Position numbers and translations under genes: made by a program. From NCBI GenBank assembly GCA_030141605.1, contig JAQGDQ010001119.1, forward strand, positions 1-61,436: 61,436 bases of DNA, written 5' to 3'. Shown in pieces: positions 10,947-21,315 of this stretch; the stretch's first letter is position 1, and every line of letters starts with the position of its first letter. Source of the stretch: Tubiluchus corallicola (Eukaryota > Priapulida > Priapulimorpha > Priapulimorphida > Tubiluchidae). The notes beneath the pieces are model-generated. The model had not been told where the DNA came from. It saw nothing but the letters and a program-made list of their open reading frames with translations, and made no database searches.

Positions 10947-12003
10947 GTAGGACAAGTTGGCTGTTTTTTAATTTTTATATTGAAATACCTTACGTGATCA
11001 GGATCGCACCATTCAAAATGGGTAAAATGATCGATGAAAACTCGTAGTAATTTTATTTACCACTTTGTAACTGAATTAGTGTAGCAACTCGTTCAGAACC
11101 GCGTCATACAAAATGGGTCTTATAAGACTTAATGACTTTTCTACTACTGTATGAGCACAGACATAACTAAATGATTACAAATTATGTAATGTTCTATTCA
11201 GGAGAATATTGGCTATCCAATCAGGCTATTTGTTTAAACATTTATAAGAGATTTAATTGGATAAAATTAAGAAAAATACGCCCTCTTCAAGCACTCCAAC
11301 TTAGCCTATTGAGTAGCTTAGTCTGGTGTACGCTTGCGCGATCGTACTCACTAATTTATCGATCATCTGCTTACTACAGCCCAAGCTGTGCAGTGTTCTT
11401 CTGCTATTCCAGGAAAAACCAACCGATCAGCCAAGGAAAAATTAAAGTCGTTTCATCTTTTAACAAGAATTTCATCTTAAAAATAGATTAGACTTGAAGC
11501 CAAAGTTTATCAGAGTGTTGTGTCTGGACAGTTGAAATTTTCTGCATTAGCTGATTTCACACAAGTGATACTGTACATTGTTACAGTGCAAACACTGCAG
11601 TTACTGAAAGCTTTTTCAATTTTTTTCATCAAAAACCATTTTTTTTAATTTTTTTGTTAAAAATGCATTTTTAATTTGTCCAAGGTAAGCAAATGCATTT
11701 TCATATATAATTTTGTATGAAACTCCATTGTGTGACAAGCAGAAACCTTTAAAATCAAAACACAAGCAAGATACAGCATTAAAGGAAGTGCATAATTGTT
11801 ATTTTGTATTTAAATTTAAAGCACAATGAAAATTTTACAATAAGTTCACAAATCTCAAGGCAAAATAAAAACGTATTCTTAATTATTTGAATTTTAAACG
11901 TAAAACAAAAACAAAATGAATCAGTCAGTCGACTATGAACTATGAATTTATTTTCACACATCAAAAATACAATATCAAACACATTAATAAACTTTAAATA
12001 AAA
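10947..12003. other. Region after iPLA2 exon 5, no gene recognised
   Basis: AT-rich sequence downstream of the last visible donor. I looked on the gene strand for the terminal iPLA2 exons, which should encode roughly 110 more residues, and found none. Short open frames here have no recognisable domains. The mirror is 49441-50497. Confidence 0.6.
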
Positions 12004-12417
12004 TAATTTGAGTAGTGCGAGGTGCGTGTACGACCATATGGTCATTAACACACTCACTTTACTTAAATGTAAAAATGATTATAGTTATGCATGCTTCTGT
12101 AGATAACTTAATGTAAATAAGGATAAAGTAAATGATGTAATAATTTGAGTAGTGCGAGGTGAGTGTACGACCATACTGTCATTAACACACTCACCTTACA
12201 TAAATGAAAAAATCATTACGGTTATGCGTGCTTCTGTAGATAACTTAATGTAAATAAGGATGAAGTAAATGATGTAATAATTTGAGTAGTACGAGGTGAG
12301 TGTACGACCATACGGTCATTAACACACTCACCTTACTTAAATGAAAAAATGATTATAGTTATGCATGCTTCTGTAGATAACTTAATGTAAATAAGGATGA
12401 AGTAAATGATGTAATAA
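12004..12417. repeat. 137-bp tandem repeat with hairpin core (left arm)
   Basis: Three units exactly 137 bp apart (taatttgagtag at 12004, 12141 and 12278). Each includes an imperfect palindrome, ggtgagtgt ... acactcacc, around gaccat/ggtcat. The flanks are AT-rich. Confidence 0.92.
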
Positions 12418-12504
12418 TAGCAATGGTATAAGAGTAATAAACCTGAAAGTTGAGAAAGGAAAACATAATATGTAATTATGCTTTTGAGTGAGCCTTAAAG
12501 AGTG

Positions 12505-12672
12505 AAAAAAATTTTTAAATAGTTATGAATATGAATTTTGTGATTATCTGTCAATGTATCACTTACTTGTATTACAATGAACCATATTGCTTACTTGTAT
12601 ATACAATGATATATATATAGACATATATATATATATATATATATTCATAACTATTTAAAAAAAAAAATTAAT
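12505..12672. repeat. Hairpin-forming inverted repeat with TA microsatellite (left arm)
   Basis: Arms of about 24 bp (aaatagttatgaatat and its complement atattcataactattt) enclose about 110 bp that include a (TA)n tract. It could be a very small MITE, but no target duplication is clear. The following 12673-13142 is AT-rich with no gene (mirror 48301-48771). Confidence 0.75.
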
Positions 12673-13142
12673 ATATATATTATCAGATTTAAGTGGGGGA
12701 GAAGAGATTAAATTATACATTATACTTGTAGTAATAACTATAATTTTAATAGTAGTAAATTTAAATTATATTTGATGGTAGTAATGTAGCCATCATAACC
12801 ATTAAAGATGGGCTATGGTGACGGGGGTCAAATTATGAGAATATTAGTGATTAATTAGCAAAATTAATGTTACAATAATACATTCAAAATTTTTTGTGTC
12901 ACTGATATTTGCTGGTTATAAGCTAAGAGCATTTTCAAAGTGGAAACACATACAGATACAGGCTGCGATGAATGAATAATTTCATTTAAATTGATTTATA
13001 CCTTTTACTTAATAAAGTAACAAAAGTCGTAAAGATACCTATTAGTAAAAGAAAAACATTAGTGCAAAAAGACACACGTGCACAAAAAAGAGAAAAAACC
13101 TCTGGTTTTTATGCCAATGAATATTTACTAAGTAAAAATATC

Positions 13143-13757
13143 TTATATTGTTTGGTAGCTATTTGTAAAGAAGGAGAGGAAATGATTGTTAGCACAATTC
13201 CACAAAATAACTCCACTGTGCTGTAAGGTATTTAAGCCACACGCTGTGTTAAATTGTGTTTGAAAATAGTGTCCCGTACTGGAAGACCTAGTATAGTAAG
13301 AGTGAACATCTTTGATTAAGGTAAAGTAGTTAGTATATAATTCAGGCAACTGTCGGTTATTATACTTATACATGAATTTAAATAATTCAAGATTAGAAGA
13401 CCTAGTATAGTGAGAGTGAACATCTTTGATTAAGGTGAAGTAGTTAGTATATAATTCAGGCAACTGTCGGTTATTATACTTATACATGAATTTAAATAAT
13501 TCAAGATTATAAATATCTTGTATTTTCAATAAACTAAGGTGTATGTACGATGGTGTTGCATGGTCTCTGTAATTGGCGAAAGTCAATGTATTTAACTATT
13601 TTATTCTGAACTGTAATTAGTGGTTGTAATAAGTATTTTTTTTGCTTGCCACCAAGACAACACACAGTATTGGAGGTACGGATAGACTAATGCATGGTTG
13701 ATCATTTTCAAAACAGGCAAATTTGTTTAATTTTGTTGCTGTAAAGGAAATGTGGGT
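13143..13757 (-). pseudogene. LINE reverse-transcriptase C-terminal fragment (left arm)
   Basis: The minus-strand frame contains YPYLQYCVLSWW and, in another frame, LELFKFMYKYNNRQLPELY and FFTNSYQTI. These are characteristic of the C-terminus of non-LTR retrotransposon ORF2 proteins. Reading frames are broken by a stop and a frameshift. A 114-bp segment (38 codons) is tandemly duplicated at 13282-13509. The outer boundary is a clean switch from the conserved IR 3' flank at gatct, so this LINE piece replaces the normal flank of gene E'. Confidence 0.82.
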
Positions 13758-13844
13758 AGATCAGCCAACAAGCAGCAGTTATTGATGACCTTGAAAAGGG
13801 TAAATGATTGGAGATTGAAGGGTTAGTACAATATCTGTCGATTT

Positions 13845-15227
13845 TCACATAAACTTCTTGTAAGCAAGCTCGCTAATAAATGTAAACAATGCTACACCAG
13901 TTCCAAATATCAACCCCCAAAAAACTACGCCAAGTTGCTCCACATTAATTGATAACGTGCCTACATGCTGAACAGGTGGGTCTAAACATTTTTCCGAAGG
14001 CTGCAGTAACTGTTGTAGCAGTTTGTCCGCAAGACCGTGTTCCTTTAATGTAGCAAGAGCAAAATTTAGGACTTCCGTGTAGTTACTTTTCTTTGGTACA
14101 ACTAGTGCTAACGGTGAATAAAATTTCAAAAACGGGGAAACAGAAAATCTGCATTTTCCCTGTAATTCATAATCCCTTATTAACTCGAGCTTTGCATAAG
14201 TCTCTTCTCCGAAGTAGGTGTATTTTCCAGTAGCTATCAGCTCTAATGCTATTTCTTCATTGTCGGCAGGTACATTAGCATCCTCTTTCATTCTCTGCCA
14301 CAGTTGCCTAAATTCCGGCCTGTTTTTCATTTGCAAGGTGCCGCTCAACTGACCTAGTGTAACAGGAACTATGTCGCTGTCTATCAACTCTTGCAACGTA
14401 GAGAATGGATAAACTTGCTTGCTTACAAATAATTTACTAACCAGTGTGCCCGTGTACATGGCTGTGATGATGCAAGCAAAAATCCACCACCATCCGATAA
14501 GCATTCTAGCAGATAAACATTGTGGTAAATATGTTCCACCTTGTTGGAGGTATGACGATAGTGTGAACCGAGTAAAGTACGCCTTACTTTCATTCTTTAT
14601 CACTGGTTCTTCCAGTTTTCTTTGGTAGTTGCTGCATTTTATAATCTCTTCCTCGTTGTACGGCAAGTTTTTGCTGTAGTCAATATAGTAAAGCATTGTA
14701 CCCACTACTATGCCATATAATACCACAAGCAGCCACACGAGTGTGGTGAATGGGTCTATTATATTAAAACCTTGTAATTGATGTCTTTTTGTGATAAATA
14801 CCTGAGAATTATAAACAAGTGGGTGAAGAAACGTCATACTTTTTGCTCTTTCTGGTAACATTGTGACTAATCCCAAAAGCAAGTCGAATTCTCCTGTATC
14901 AACTACATTTTTTAGAGTTCCTGAACGTTTAATGTATGTCACCTTGTACGTGAAGTTTGCTGCTTGGCTGAGCATCGTGAGCAGCTGATCTAGATATGGC
15001 TTCGTAGCATCGTCTCTCCATGCTCCCACTCGAAGCATCTCTCCGTGGAGTGAATAACCCTGTGTTCCGGAGTTTTTACCATATTGCGCATCTAAATTGA
15101 ACAGGTTATATGAGCTGTTACAATTTTCAGTCCTTGTTTTAGTTTTACACAACGTTCCTTTGATGCAAAAACATTCAAGGAAATAAAACACAATGGCACA
15201 CGTTTTTAGAATTGATGCAAATGTCAT
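13845..15227 (-). CDS. Ionotropic receptor-like ligand-gated channel, copy E'
   Basis: Intronless, 460 codons. Layout by residue: signal peptide 1-25 (hydrophobic core CAIVFYFLECFC); S1 ligand lobe about 55-150 with LRVGAW and an Arg at 127 (PERAKS) at the place of the glutamate-binding Arg of iGluRs; TM1 157-180; pore loop about 222-242 with LQQGGTYLPQCLSAR, matching the iGluR MQQG Q/R-site region; TM2 243-268 with AMYTGTLVSKL in place of SYTANLAAFL; S2 275-430 with Cys 359 and 414; TM3 432-452. There is no amino-terminal domain, as in divergent IRs. An upstream in-frame ATG would add 17 residues. I chose the ATG shared by all paralogues. This copy has Tyr at 201, where the others have the second Cys of a CxxC. 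A membrane chemosensory channel is the likely role; the ligand is unknown. Confidence 0.92.
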   Translation of the reverse strand: MTFASILKTCAIVFYFLECFCIKGTLCKTKTRTENCNSSYNLFNLDAQYGKNSGTQGYSLHGEMLRVGAWRDDATKPYLDQLLTMLSQAANFTYKVTYIKRSGTLKNVVDTGEFDLLLGLVTMLPERAKSMTFLHPLVYNSQVFITKRHQLQGFNIIDPFTTLVWLLVVLYGIVVGTMLYYIDYSKNLPYNEEEIIKCSNYQRKLEEPVIKNESKAYFTRFTLSSYLQQGGTYLPQCLSARMLIGWWWIFACIITAMYTGTLVSKLFVSKQVYPFSTLQELIDSDIVPVTLGQLSGTLQMKNRPEFRQLWQRMKEDANVPADNEEIALELIATGKYTYFGEETYAKLELIRDYELQGKCRFSVSPFLKFYSPLALVVPKKSNYTEVLNFALATLKEHGLADKLLQQLLQPSEKCLDPPVQHVGTLSINVEQLGVVFWGLIFGTGVALFTFISELAYKKFM

Positions 15228-15331
15228 TTTTGCTTTGGAACATTGAGTCATAAACTTTAGCTGATTCACGTTATACAATCATAATATGCTTATCCAGGGA
15301 GGATGATGATGAAAATGTTTTCAGCTGACCA

Positions 15332-15388
15332 CTTTTATACTGCAATGCTAATATGTTATGGTCGATTACTTTGTAAATATATTTGCAT
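15332..15388 (-). promoter_or_regulatory. Octamer and TATA box of IR gene E'
   Basis: On the minus strand, ATGCAAAT (15381-15388) is followed by TATAAAAG (15332-15339), about 105 bp before the ATG. The whole block is conserved among the array's genes. Promoter function is inferred. Confidence 0.72.
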
Positions 15389-15829
15389 TAATCATAATAG
15401 TCTGTACGCTAATTCACCGGGTGCCAGTCTACATGTTTGTTTTATCTGTCAAACTGTCTAGTGTTTAATTAGGCTTCTTGCGTTGCCTGCTGTGTTAATA
15501 TTACCACCTAGCTAATGTTACCTCAACACCTAAACTAATATTATATTGCAAAGACGATATTGCCTATACAATTGTTTGTTAGGTATGAAAAGATTTGGCT
15601 TTTGTATACGGCACTAGCACTAGCGGATGCTGAAACTGCATAAGAGCAAATATACTACGCTAAGCTCTAACCGCGAGGTGCAAACTGCAAATTAGATTAG
15701 AAAGAACGAAAGTGCAAAACTGTTGAACGAAGTAGAATAAAAAAGAATAGACCAAAATGCCATAAGAGAGGAAATGGGAGGGGAAGAGAAGAGTTGAATC
15801 AGATTTTGTATCATTTACGTAATTAAAGT

Positions 15830-16505
15830 CTGCATCAATTAATAAACGAAGTCACTCACATTTCACCAGAGTCAAAATCATGTTTAGATCTTATCATTAC
15901 AAATATTTCAAACTGGTTTACTGGGACGTTTGTACAGACAGTGACTGCTGATGCATGCAGACACTGTCCTATATTGAGCCATATGAAATTTATATATGTA
16001 TTAAGTAAAAAGGCATGTGAGAAAAGTTTAGAAGTATCAACTTCATATTTTTCCTAATCAATTATTAAATGTCATCTGGGTGCTTTAATAACTTTCAGTA
16101 TAAACCAAACATGCAAGTTAATTATTGATGCATTTACAAACTGTGTTGTGAATCTATCCCAAATCAAACAGTAATGGTTCATCCTGGAAACGATCCTTGG
16201 ATGAATCCCAACATAAGAACACAAAAGCTTCGTCGCAACAGGTTATATAAAAAATCTAAGGAAAACTCCCAACACTCCACATTGGGATCAAAGCTGTAAG
16301 AAATGTCAGGTCAGGATGTGGAATTAACAGACACAGAATCATCTTTTTGCGGATTTTCAAAATTTTGAATTTTTACAATTTTTTAAATTTTCTCTAGAAT
16401 GGGACCCCTAGGAGAAAAAGTATCAAACAACATCTCCTTAGAAATCGCCAAGTGGATTTACTCAAAACGAGTCACGGACCATCCTAAGAAGAATAGAATA
16501 AAACT
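15830..16505 (+). pseudogene. LINE endonuclease-to-RT fragment upstream of E'
   Basis: The plus-strand frame contains THISPESKSCLDLIITN and CRHCPI, the C-terminal signature of a LINE endonuclease domain. A shifted frame has PGNDPWMNPNIRTQK and RLYKKSK, the linker toward reverse transcriptase. It is degenerate. It lies antisense to the IR gene and recurs in most array units. Confidence 0.78.
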
Positions 16506-18644
16506 GAAATTTATTTTTTACATGGATGTGGATCAGAATTGCATACAATACAATATTTCCACGATGGTCCATGCATGATTATCACTTTAAGTAGATAATT
16601 TCAAAAAGTGAAATTAAACAAATAAAAATTACACATTAACAGCACATAATAAATAAAATAAACATTTAATTAAATCCCTAAGCATTAAGAGTTAGGAATT
16701 TTAAAATGTTAATAAGTTTCAGAAAACAAGTCAAATAAGAGTCATAAAGTTAAAATTCATAAACAATAATTGAAAAATGAAAAATTTAAAGATTAAAAAA
16801 ACAGTTAAAAATTATTTGACTAAAAGTACTAATAAGTAAAAGTAAAAGTACTGATAAAAGTCATACCCAATTAAGAAAGAATTAAATGTTTATAATTATC
16901 ATTGCTAAACAGTAATTAAGAACAAAACTACATACAGTCAAAATTAAGGTGATTAAAGATTAAAATCAGAATGATAAAATCTAACAGTTACTAAGATTTC
17001 AAAAATGATACAACAGATTAAAATATAATTTAATTTAGAATATTATTAAGCAATGCTTTCTTTAGTTTAATATTTGGGTCATCCGTCATAGTTGCAATTT
17101 ATTATAATACAAAATGTATATGGCAGAATCTCACCAAGTCTACGTCATGTATTGTAGTCTGAGTAGCACGGTTAATACAATTCGGCAATAATAATATTAT
17201 GACATACATTAAACCATGTTTGCTAAGCCACGTCGTGTGCAGCGTTCTACTAAGGTAGCACAAGAAATTTAGCATTTTGGCTGAAACTAGCCGTTAGAAT
17301 CGTAATGTGGTGAACGCTTTCACATAGGACTTCTCGCTTGGGAGGCTGTTCCAGACAGGCGAGGTAATTTCAATCAGATTCTTAAAAACTGTACGGGGAA
17401 TTTGGCTCAAGTTATGCGATAATTCGAGTTACACGATGTTTATTAAAGGGATAAATGAAAGGAAAAAATCCGTTCCAGGAGACCAGTTCGAGATACGCAA
17501 GAATTCGAGTTATATACCAGTTCAAATTATACATAGTTTACCGTATCAGATAAACAACTGACATTTACAATGAGATATCTCATCTACTCTCATATGGACC
17601 ATACTCCAATCAATTTCATCTTTTACTTTCCATTTAGCTTATTCACTCTTAGCTGACAGCTAATTATCATGTACAAATCTGTCAGCAATTAGGTCAGTAG
17701 TAACCACAGACGACGAATATGTTCTTGCTCTAATAAGCAGTTTGATAAATACCTGGTAAGTACTAGTTAGTACAGCTCAATACAGGCTAAGGAACTATAT
17801 TTCAAATAAGCCTGAGCAAGTAAGAAAAGTACTCTTGGTAGACACAACTCCCTAGGCTGAGGAAGTACATTCTATATAAGCCTGGAGTTAGATACATTTC
17901 CTAGATGCACAGATTTAATGTGCGAGTGTGAAGTTGTTGTGCAACCTTTAATAGGTTAACAGACAACAAGCTGCGCTCTTGCTAGGTTGAGGAACTAAGC
18001 TCTATGTTGGCTTACTGACTTTCATGGCGATGTCATACTGGTTTGAAGATCATGTTAAATTGTTGATATTCATCATTGAACAAGTAAAAGAATACTATCG
18101 CAGAGTATGGCCTGGTCTTGTTTGCTGCAGAACACAATATCATATTTTGCTAGACAAAGTTGTTGTAAAGATGTTATGTAAAATAAATAATTTATGATGT
18201 ATTATGACTTATCCCGCATTTAGTACACCATGTAACATTTTGATATACCTATTACAAGAACATGTTACACCTATGTTGTTCGACCATGTAATGGGAAAAC
18301 TTTATGCTAATCAAGGAATATAAAAGTGTGAAAGTAGGTGTTTTGAAAGATAAAGTTTGTCTAATCGAATTTTCCAGATGTTTTTCACGGCCGACGAAAC
18401 ATTTTACAATACACAAGGTTATTTGAAGGAAGCAGCCTGAAATTGTGGATTAAATGCATCAAATATGTGACAATGCGTTATCACAATGCTGAACTGCATG
18501 GCACACTTCATTTTTAGCTGCACATGTACTACCATCATTAGATAAGAAAACTGTTTGAGATCAGCCAACAAGCAGCAGTTATTGATGACCTTGAAAAGGG
18601 TAAATGATTGGAGATTGAAGGGTTAGTACAATATCTATTGATTT
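16506..18644. other. Intergenic region between IR genes E' and D'
   Basis: AT-rich sequence (16506-17380), then a degenerate 170-bp block (17388-17556, cgagatacgcaagaattcga) that recurs in the other units. This block may be a pogo/Tigger-type remnant. The 3' flank conserved downstream of the IR genes follows (17560-18644, with ggttaacagacaacaagctg). No gene is seen. The mirror is 42782-44937. Confidence 0.6.
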
Positions 18645-20027
18645 TCACATAAACTTCTTGTAAGCAAGCTCGCTAATAAATGTAAACAATGCTACACCGA
18701 TTCCAGATACCAACCCCCAAAAAACTACGTCAAGTTGCTCCACATTAATTGATAATGTGCCTACATGCTGAACAGGTGAGTCTAAACATTTTTCCGAAGG
18801 TTGCAGTAATTGTTGTAGCAGCTCATCCACAAGACCGTGTTCTTTTAATGTAACAAGAGCAAAATTTAGGACATCAGTGTAGTTACTTTTCTTTGGTACA
18901 ACTAATGCTAATGGTGTCGAAAAACTTAAAGATGAAGCAATGGAAAATCTGCATTTTCCGTGTAATTCATAATCCTTAATTAAGTGGATCTTTGCATAAG
19001 TCTTTTCGTTGAAGAATGTGTATTTTCCAGTAGATGTCAGCTCTAATGCCGTCTCTGCACTGTCGGCAGGTACATTAGGATCCATTTTCATTCTCTGCCA
19101 CAGTTGTCTAAATTCTGGTCTGTTTTTCATTTGCATGGTGCCGCTCAACTGACCTAGTGTAACAGGAACTATGTCGCTGTCTATCAACTCTTGCAACGTA
19201 GAGAATGAATAAACTTGCTTGCTTACAAATAATTTACTAACCAGTGTGCCCGTGTACATGGCTGTGATGATGCAAGCAAAAATCCACCACCATCCGATAA
19301 GCATCCTAGCGGATAAACATTGTGGTAAATATGTTCCTCCTTGTTGTAGGTACGACGATAGTGTGAACCGAGTAAAGTACGCCTTACGTTCATTCTTTAT
19401 CACAGGTTTTTCCAGTTTTCTTTGGCAGTTGTTGCATTTCGTAATCCCTTCCTCGTTGTATGGCAGGTTTTTGCTGTAGTCAATATAGTAAAGTATTGTA
19501 CCCACTACTATGCCATATAATACCAGAAGCAGCCACACGAGTGTGGTGAATGGGTCTACTATACTGAAACCTTGTAATTGATGTCTTTTTGTGATAAATA
19601 CATGAGAATTATAAGCAAGTGGGTGAAGAAACGTCATACTTTTTGTTCTTTCTGGTAACATGGTGACTAAGCCCAAAAACAAGTCGAATTCTCCTGTATC
19701 AATTATATTTTCTGGAGTTTCAAAACGTTTGATGTACGTCACCTTGTACGTGAAGTTTGCTGCTTGGCTGAGCATCGGAAGCAGGTGATCTAGATATGGC
19801 TTCATCGGATGGTCTCTCCATGCTCCAACTCGAAGCATCTCTCCATGGAGTGAATAACCCTGTGTTCTGAAGTTTTTACCATAAAACACATCTAAATTGT
19901 ACTGGTTATACAGTCTGTTGCAATTTTCAGTCATTGGTTTAGTCTTACACAACGTTCCTTTGATGCAAAAACATTCAAGGAAATAAAAAACAATGGCACA
20001 CGTTTTGAGAAATGATGCAAATGACAT
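18645..20027 (-). CDS. Ionotropic receptor-like channel, copy D'
   Basis: 460 codons. The protein appears identical to the mirror copy at 41399-42781. Distinct from other paralogues in S1 (WRDHPMKPYLDHLLPMLSQ) and in S2, where residues 340-372 read NEKTYAKIHLIKDYEL and FSIASSLSFSTP. Position 341-342 is EK instead of EE, so the acidic ligand-contact region is altered. CxxC (198-201) is present. NER at 212 lacks the sequon seen in A, B and E. The start ATG lies in the shared caaaaaatg context. Confidence 0.92.
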   Translation of the reverse strand: MSFASFLKTCAIVFYFLECFCIKGTLCKTKPMTENCNRLYNQYNLDVFYGKNFRTQGYSLHGEMLRVGAWRDHPMKPYLDHLLPMLSQAANFTYKVTYIKRFETPENIIDTGEFDLFLGLVTMLPERTKSMTFLHPLAYNSHVFITKRHQLQGFSIVDPFTTLVWLLLVLYGIVVGTILYYIDYSKNLPYNEEGITKCNNCQRKLEKPVIKNERKAYFTRFTLSSYLQQGGTYLPQCLSARMLIGWWWIFACIITAMYTGTLVSKLFVSKQVYSFSTLQELIDSDIVPVTLGQLSGTMQMKNRPEFRQLWQRMKMDPNVPADSAETALELTSTGKYTFFNEKTYAKIHLIKDYELHGKCRFSIASSLSFSTPLALVVPKKSNYTDVLNFALVTLKEHGLVDELLQQLLQPSEKCLDSPVQHVGTLSINVEQLDVVFWGLVSGIGVALFTFISELAYKKFM

Positions 20028-20127
20028 TTTTTGCTTTGGAAAATCGAATCATGAACGTTAACCTGATTCACGTTATACAGTCATAATATGGCTATGCAGC
20101 GAAGATGAAAATGTTTTCAGCTAACCG

Positions 20128-20184
20128 CTTTTATACTACAATGCCAATGTGTTGTGGTCGATTACTTTGTAAATATATTTGCAT
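20128..20184 (-). promoter_or_regulatory. Octamer and TATA box of IR gene D'
   Basis: Minus strand: ATGCAAAT at 20177-20184 and TATAAAAG at 20128-20135, 101 bp of sequence before the ATG. Confidence 0.72.
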
Positions 20185-20624
20185 TAATCGTAATTGTCTG
20201 TACGCTAATTGACAGGAGCCCATTCTGCGTGTTTGTTTTTCTGTCAAACTGTATGGTGTTCAATTAGGCTTCTTCTGTTGCCTGCTGAAGTTGATGTTAC
20301 CTCAACACCTAAACTAACAGCATATTGAAAAGCAGAATGCTGCAGAACATTCTACACTTTCGAAAACGTTATTGCCTATGTATTTGTTTGCTAGGTATCA
20401 AAAGATTTGGCTTTTGTATGCGGCACTGGCGCTAGCGAATGTGGAAACAACACAAGAGCAAACATAAAACACTTAACACTATCAGAGAGGTGCAAACTGC
20501 AAATTAGATTAGAAAGAACAAAAAGGCAACAGTATAAAATGAAGTAGAATAATGAAGAATGGATCAAAATGCAAAGAGAGGAAATGGAAGGAGAAGAGAA
20601 GAGTTGAACTAGATTTTGTATCAT

Positions 20625-21315
20625 TTACGTAATTAACGTTTGCATCCATTAATAAACGAACCAACTCACATTTCACCAGAGTCAAAATCATGTTTAGATC
20701 TTATCATTACAAATATTCCAAACTGGTTTATTGGGACGTTTGTACAGACAGCGACTGCTGATGCATGCAGACACTGTCCTATATTGAGCCATATGAAATT
20801 TATATGTATATTAAGAAAAAGGTATGTGAGGAAAGTTTAGAAGTATCAAAATGTTGATACTTTATATTTTTCCAAATCAGTTATCAAGTTTCATTTGGAT
20901 GCTTTAATAACTCTCAATGTAAGCAAAACATTCAAGTTAATTATAGATGCATTTACAAAGTGTATTGTGGATCTATCCCAAATCAAACAGTAATGGTTCA
21001 TCCCGGAAATGATCCTTTAATGAATCCCAACATAAGAACACAAAAACATCATTGTGGCAGGTTGTATAATAAATCTAAGGAAAACTTCTAACACTTCAGA
21101 TTGGGATCAAAGTTGTAAGAAATGTCTGGTCAGGATGTGGAATTAATAGACACAGATTCATATTTTTTGGGATTTTCAAAATTTTGAATTTTTACGAATT
21201 TTTTAAAATTTTCGCTAACACGAGGCCCTGTAGGAGAACAAGTTTCAAACAACATCTCCTTAGAAATCGCCAAGTGGATTCACACTAAACAAATCATGGA
21301 TCATCCTAAGAATAG
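20625..21315 (+). pseudogene. LINE fragment upstream of D'
   Basis: Carries INEPTHISPESKSCLDLIIT near its start and the PGNDP-type linker further on, interrupted by stops. It includes the 29 bp (21239-21267) that are missing from the right-arm partner at 40187/40188. Confidence 0.78.

Noticed and set aside
11171-12057. 106- and 92-residue open frames as genes or the missing iPLA2 exons
   Set aside because: No similarity to the expected iPLA2 C-terminus, low-complexity AT-rich composition, no splice context.
13143-13586. Novel host protein with 38-residue internal repeats
   Set aside because: The sequence matches the C-terminal region typical of LINE ORF2 proteins, and upstream frames are broken.
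14419-14628. Small proteins antisense to the IR pore region (MLTNNLLTSVPVYMAVMM-type frames in every copy)
   Set aside because: They are reverse-strand shadows of the highly conserved TM2 coding sequence; conservation follows the sense frame.
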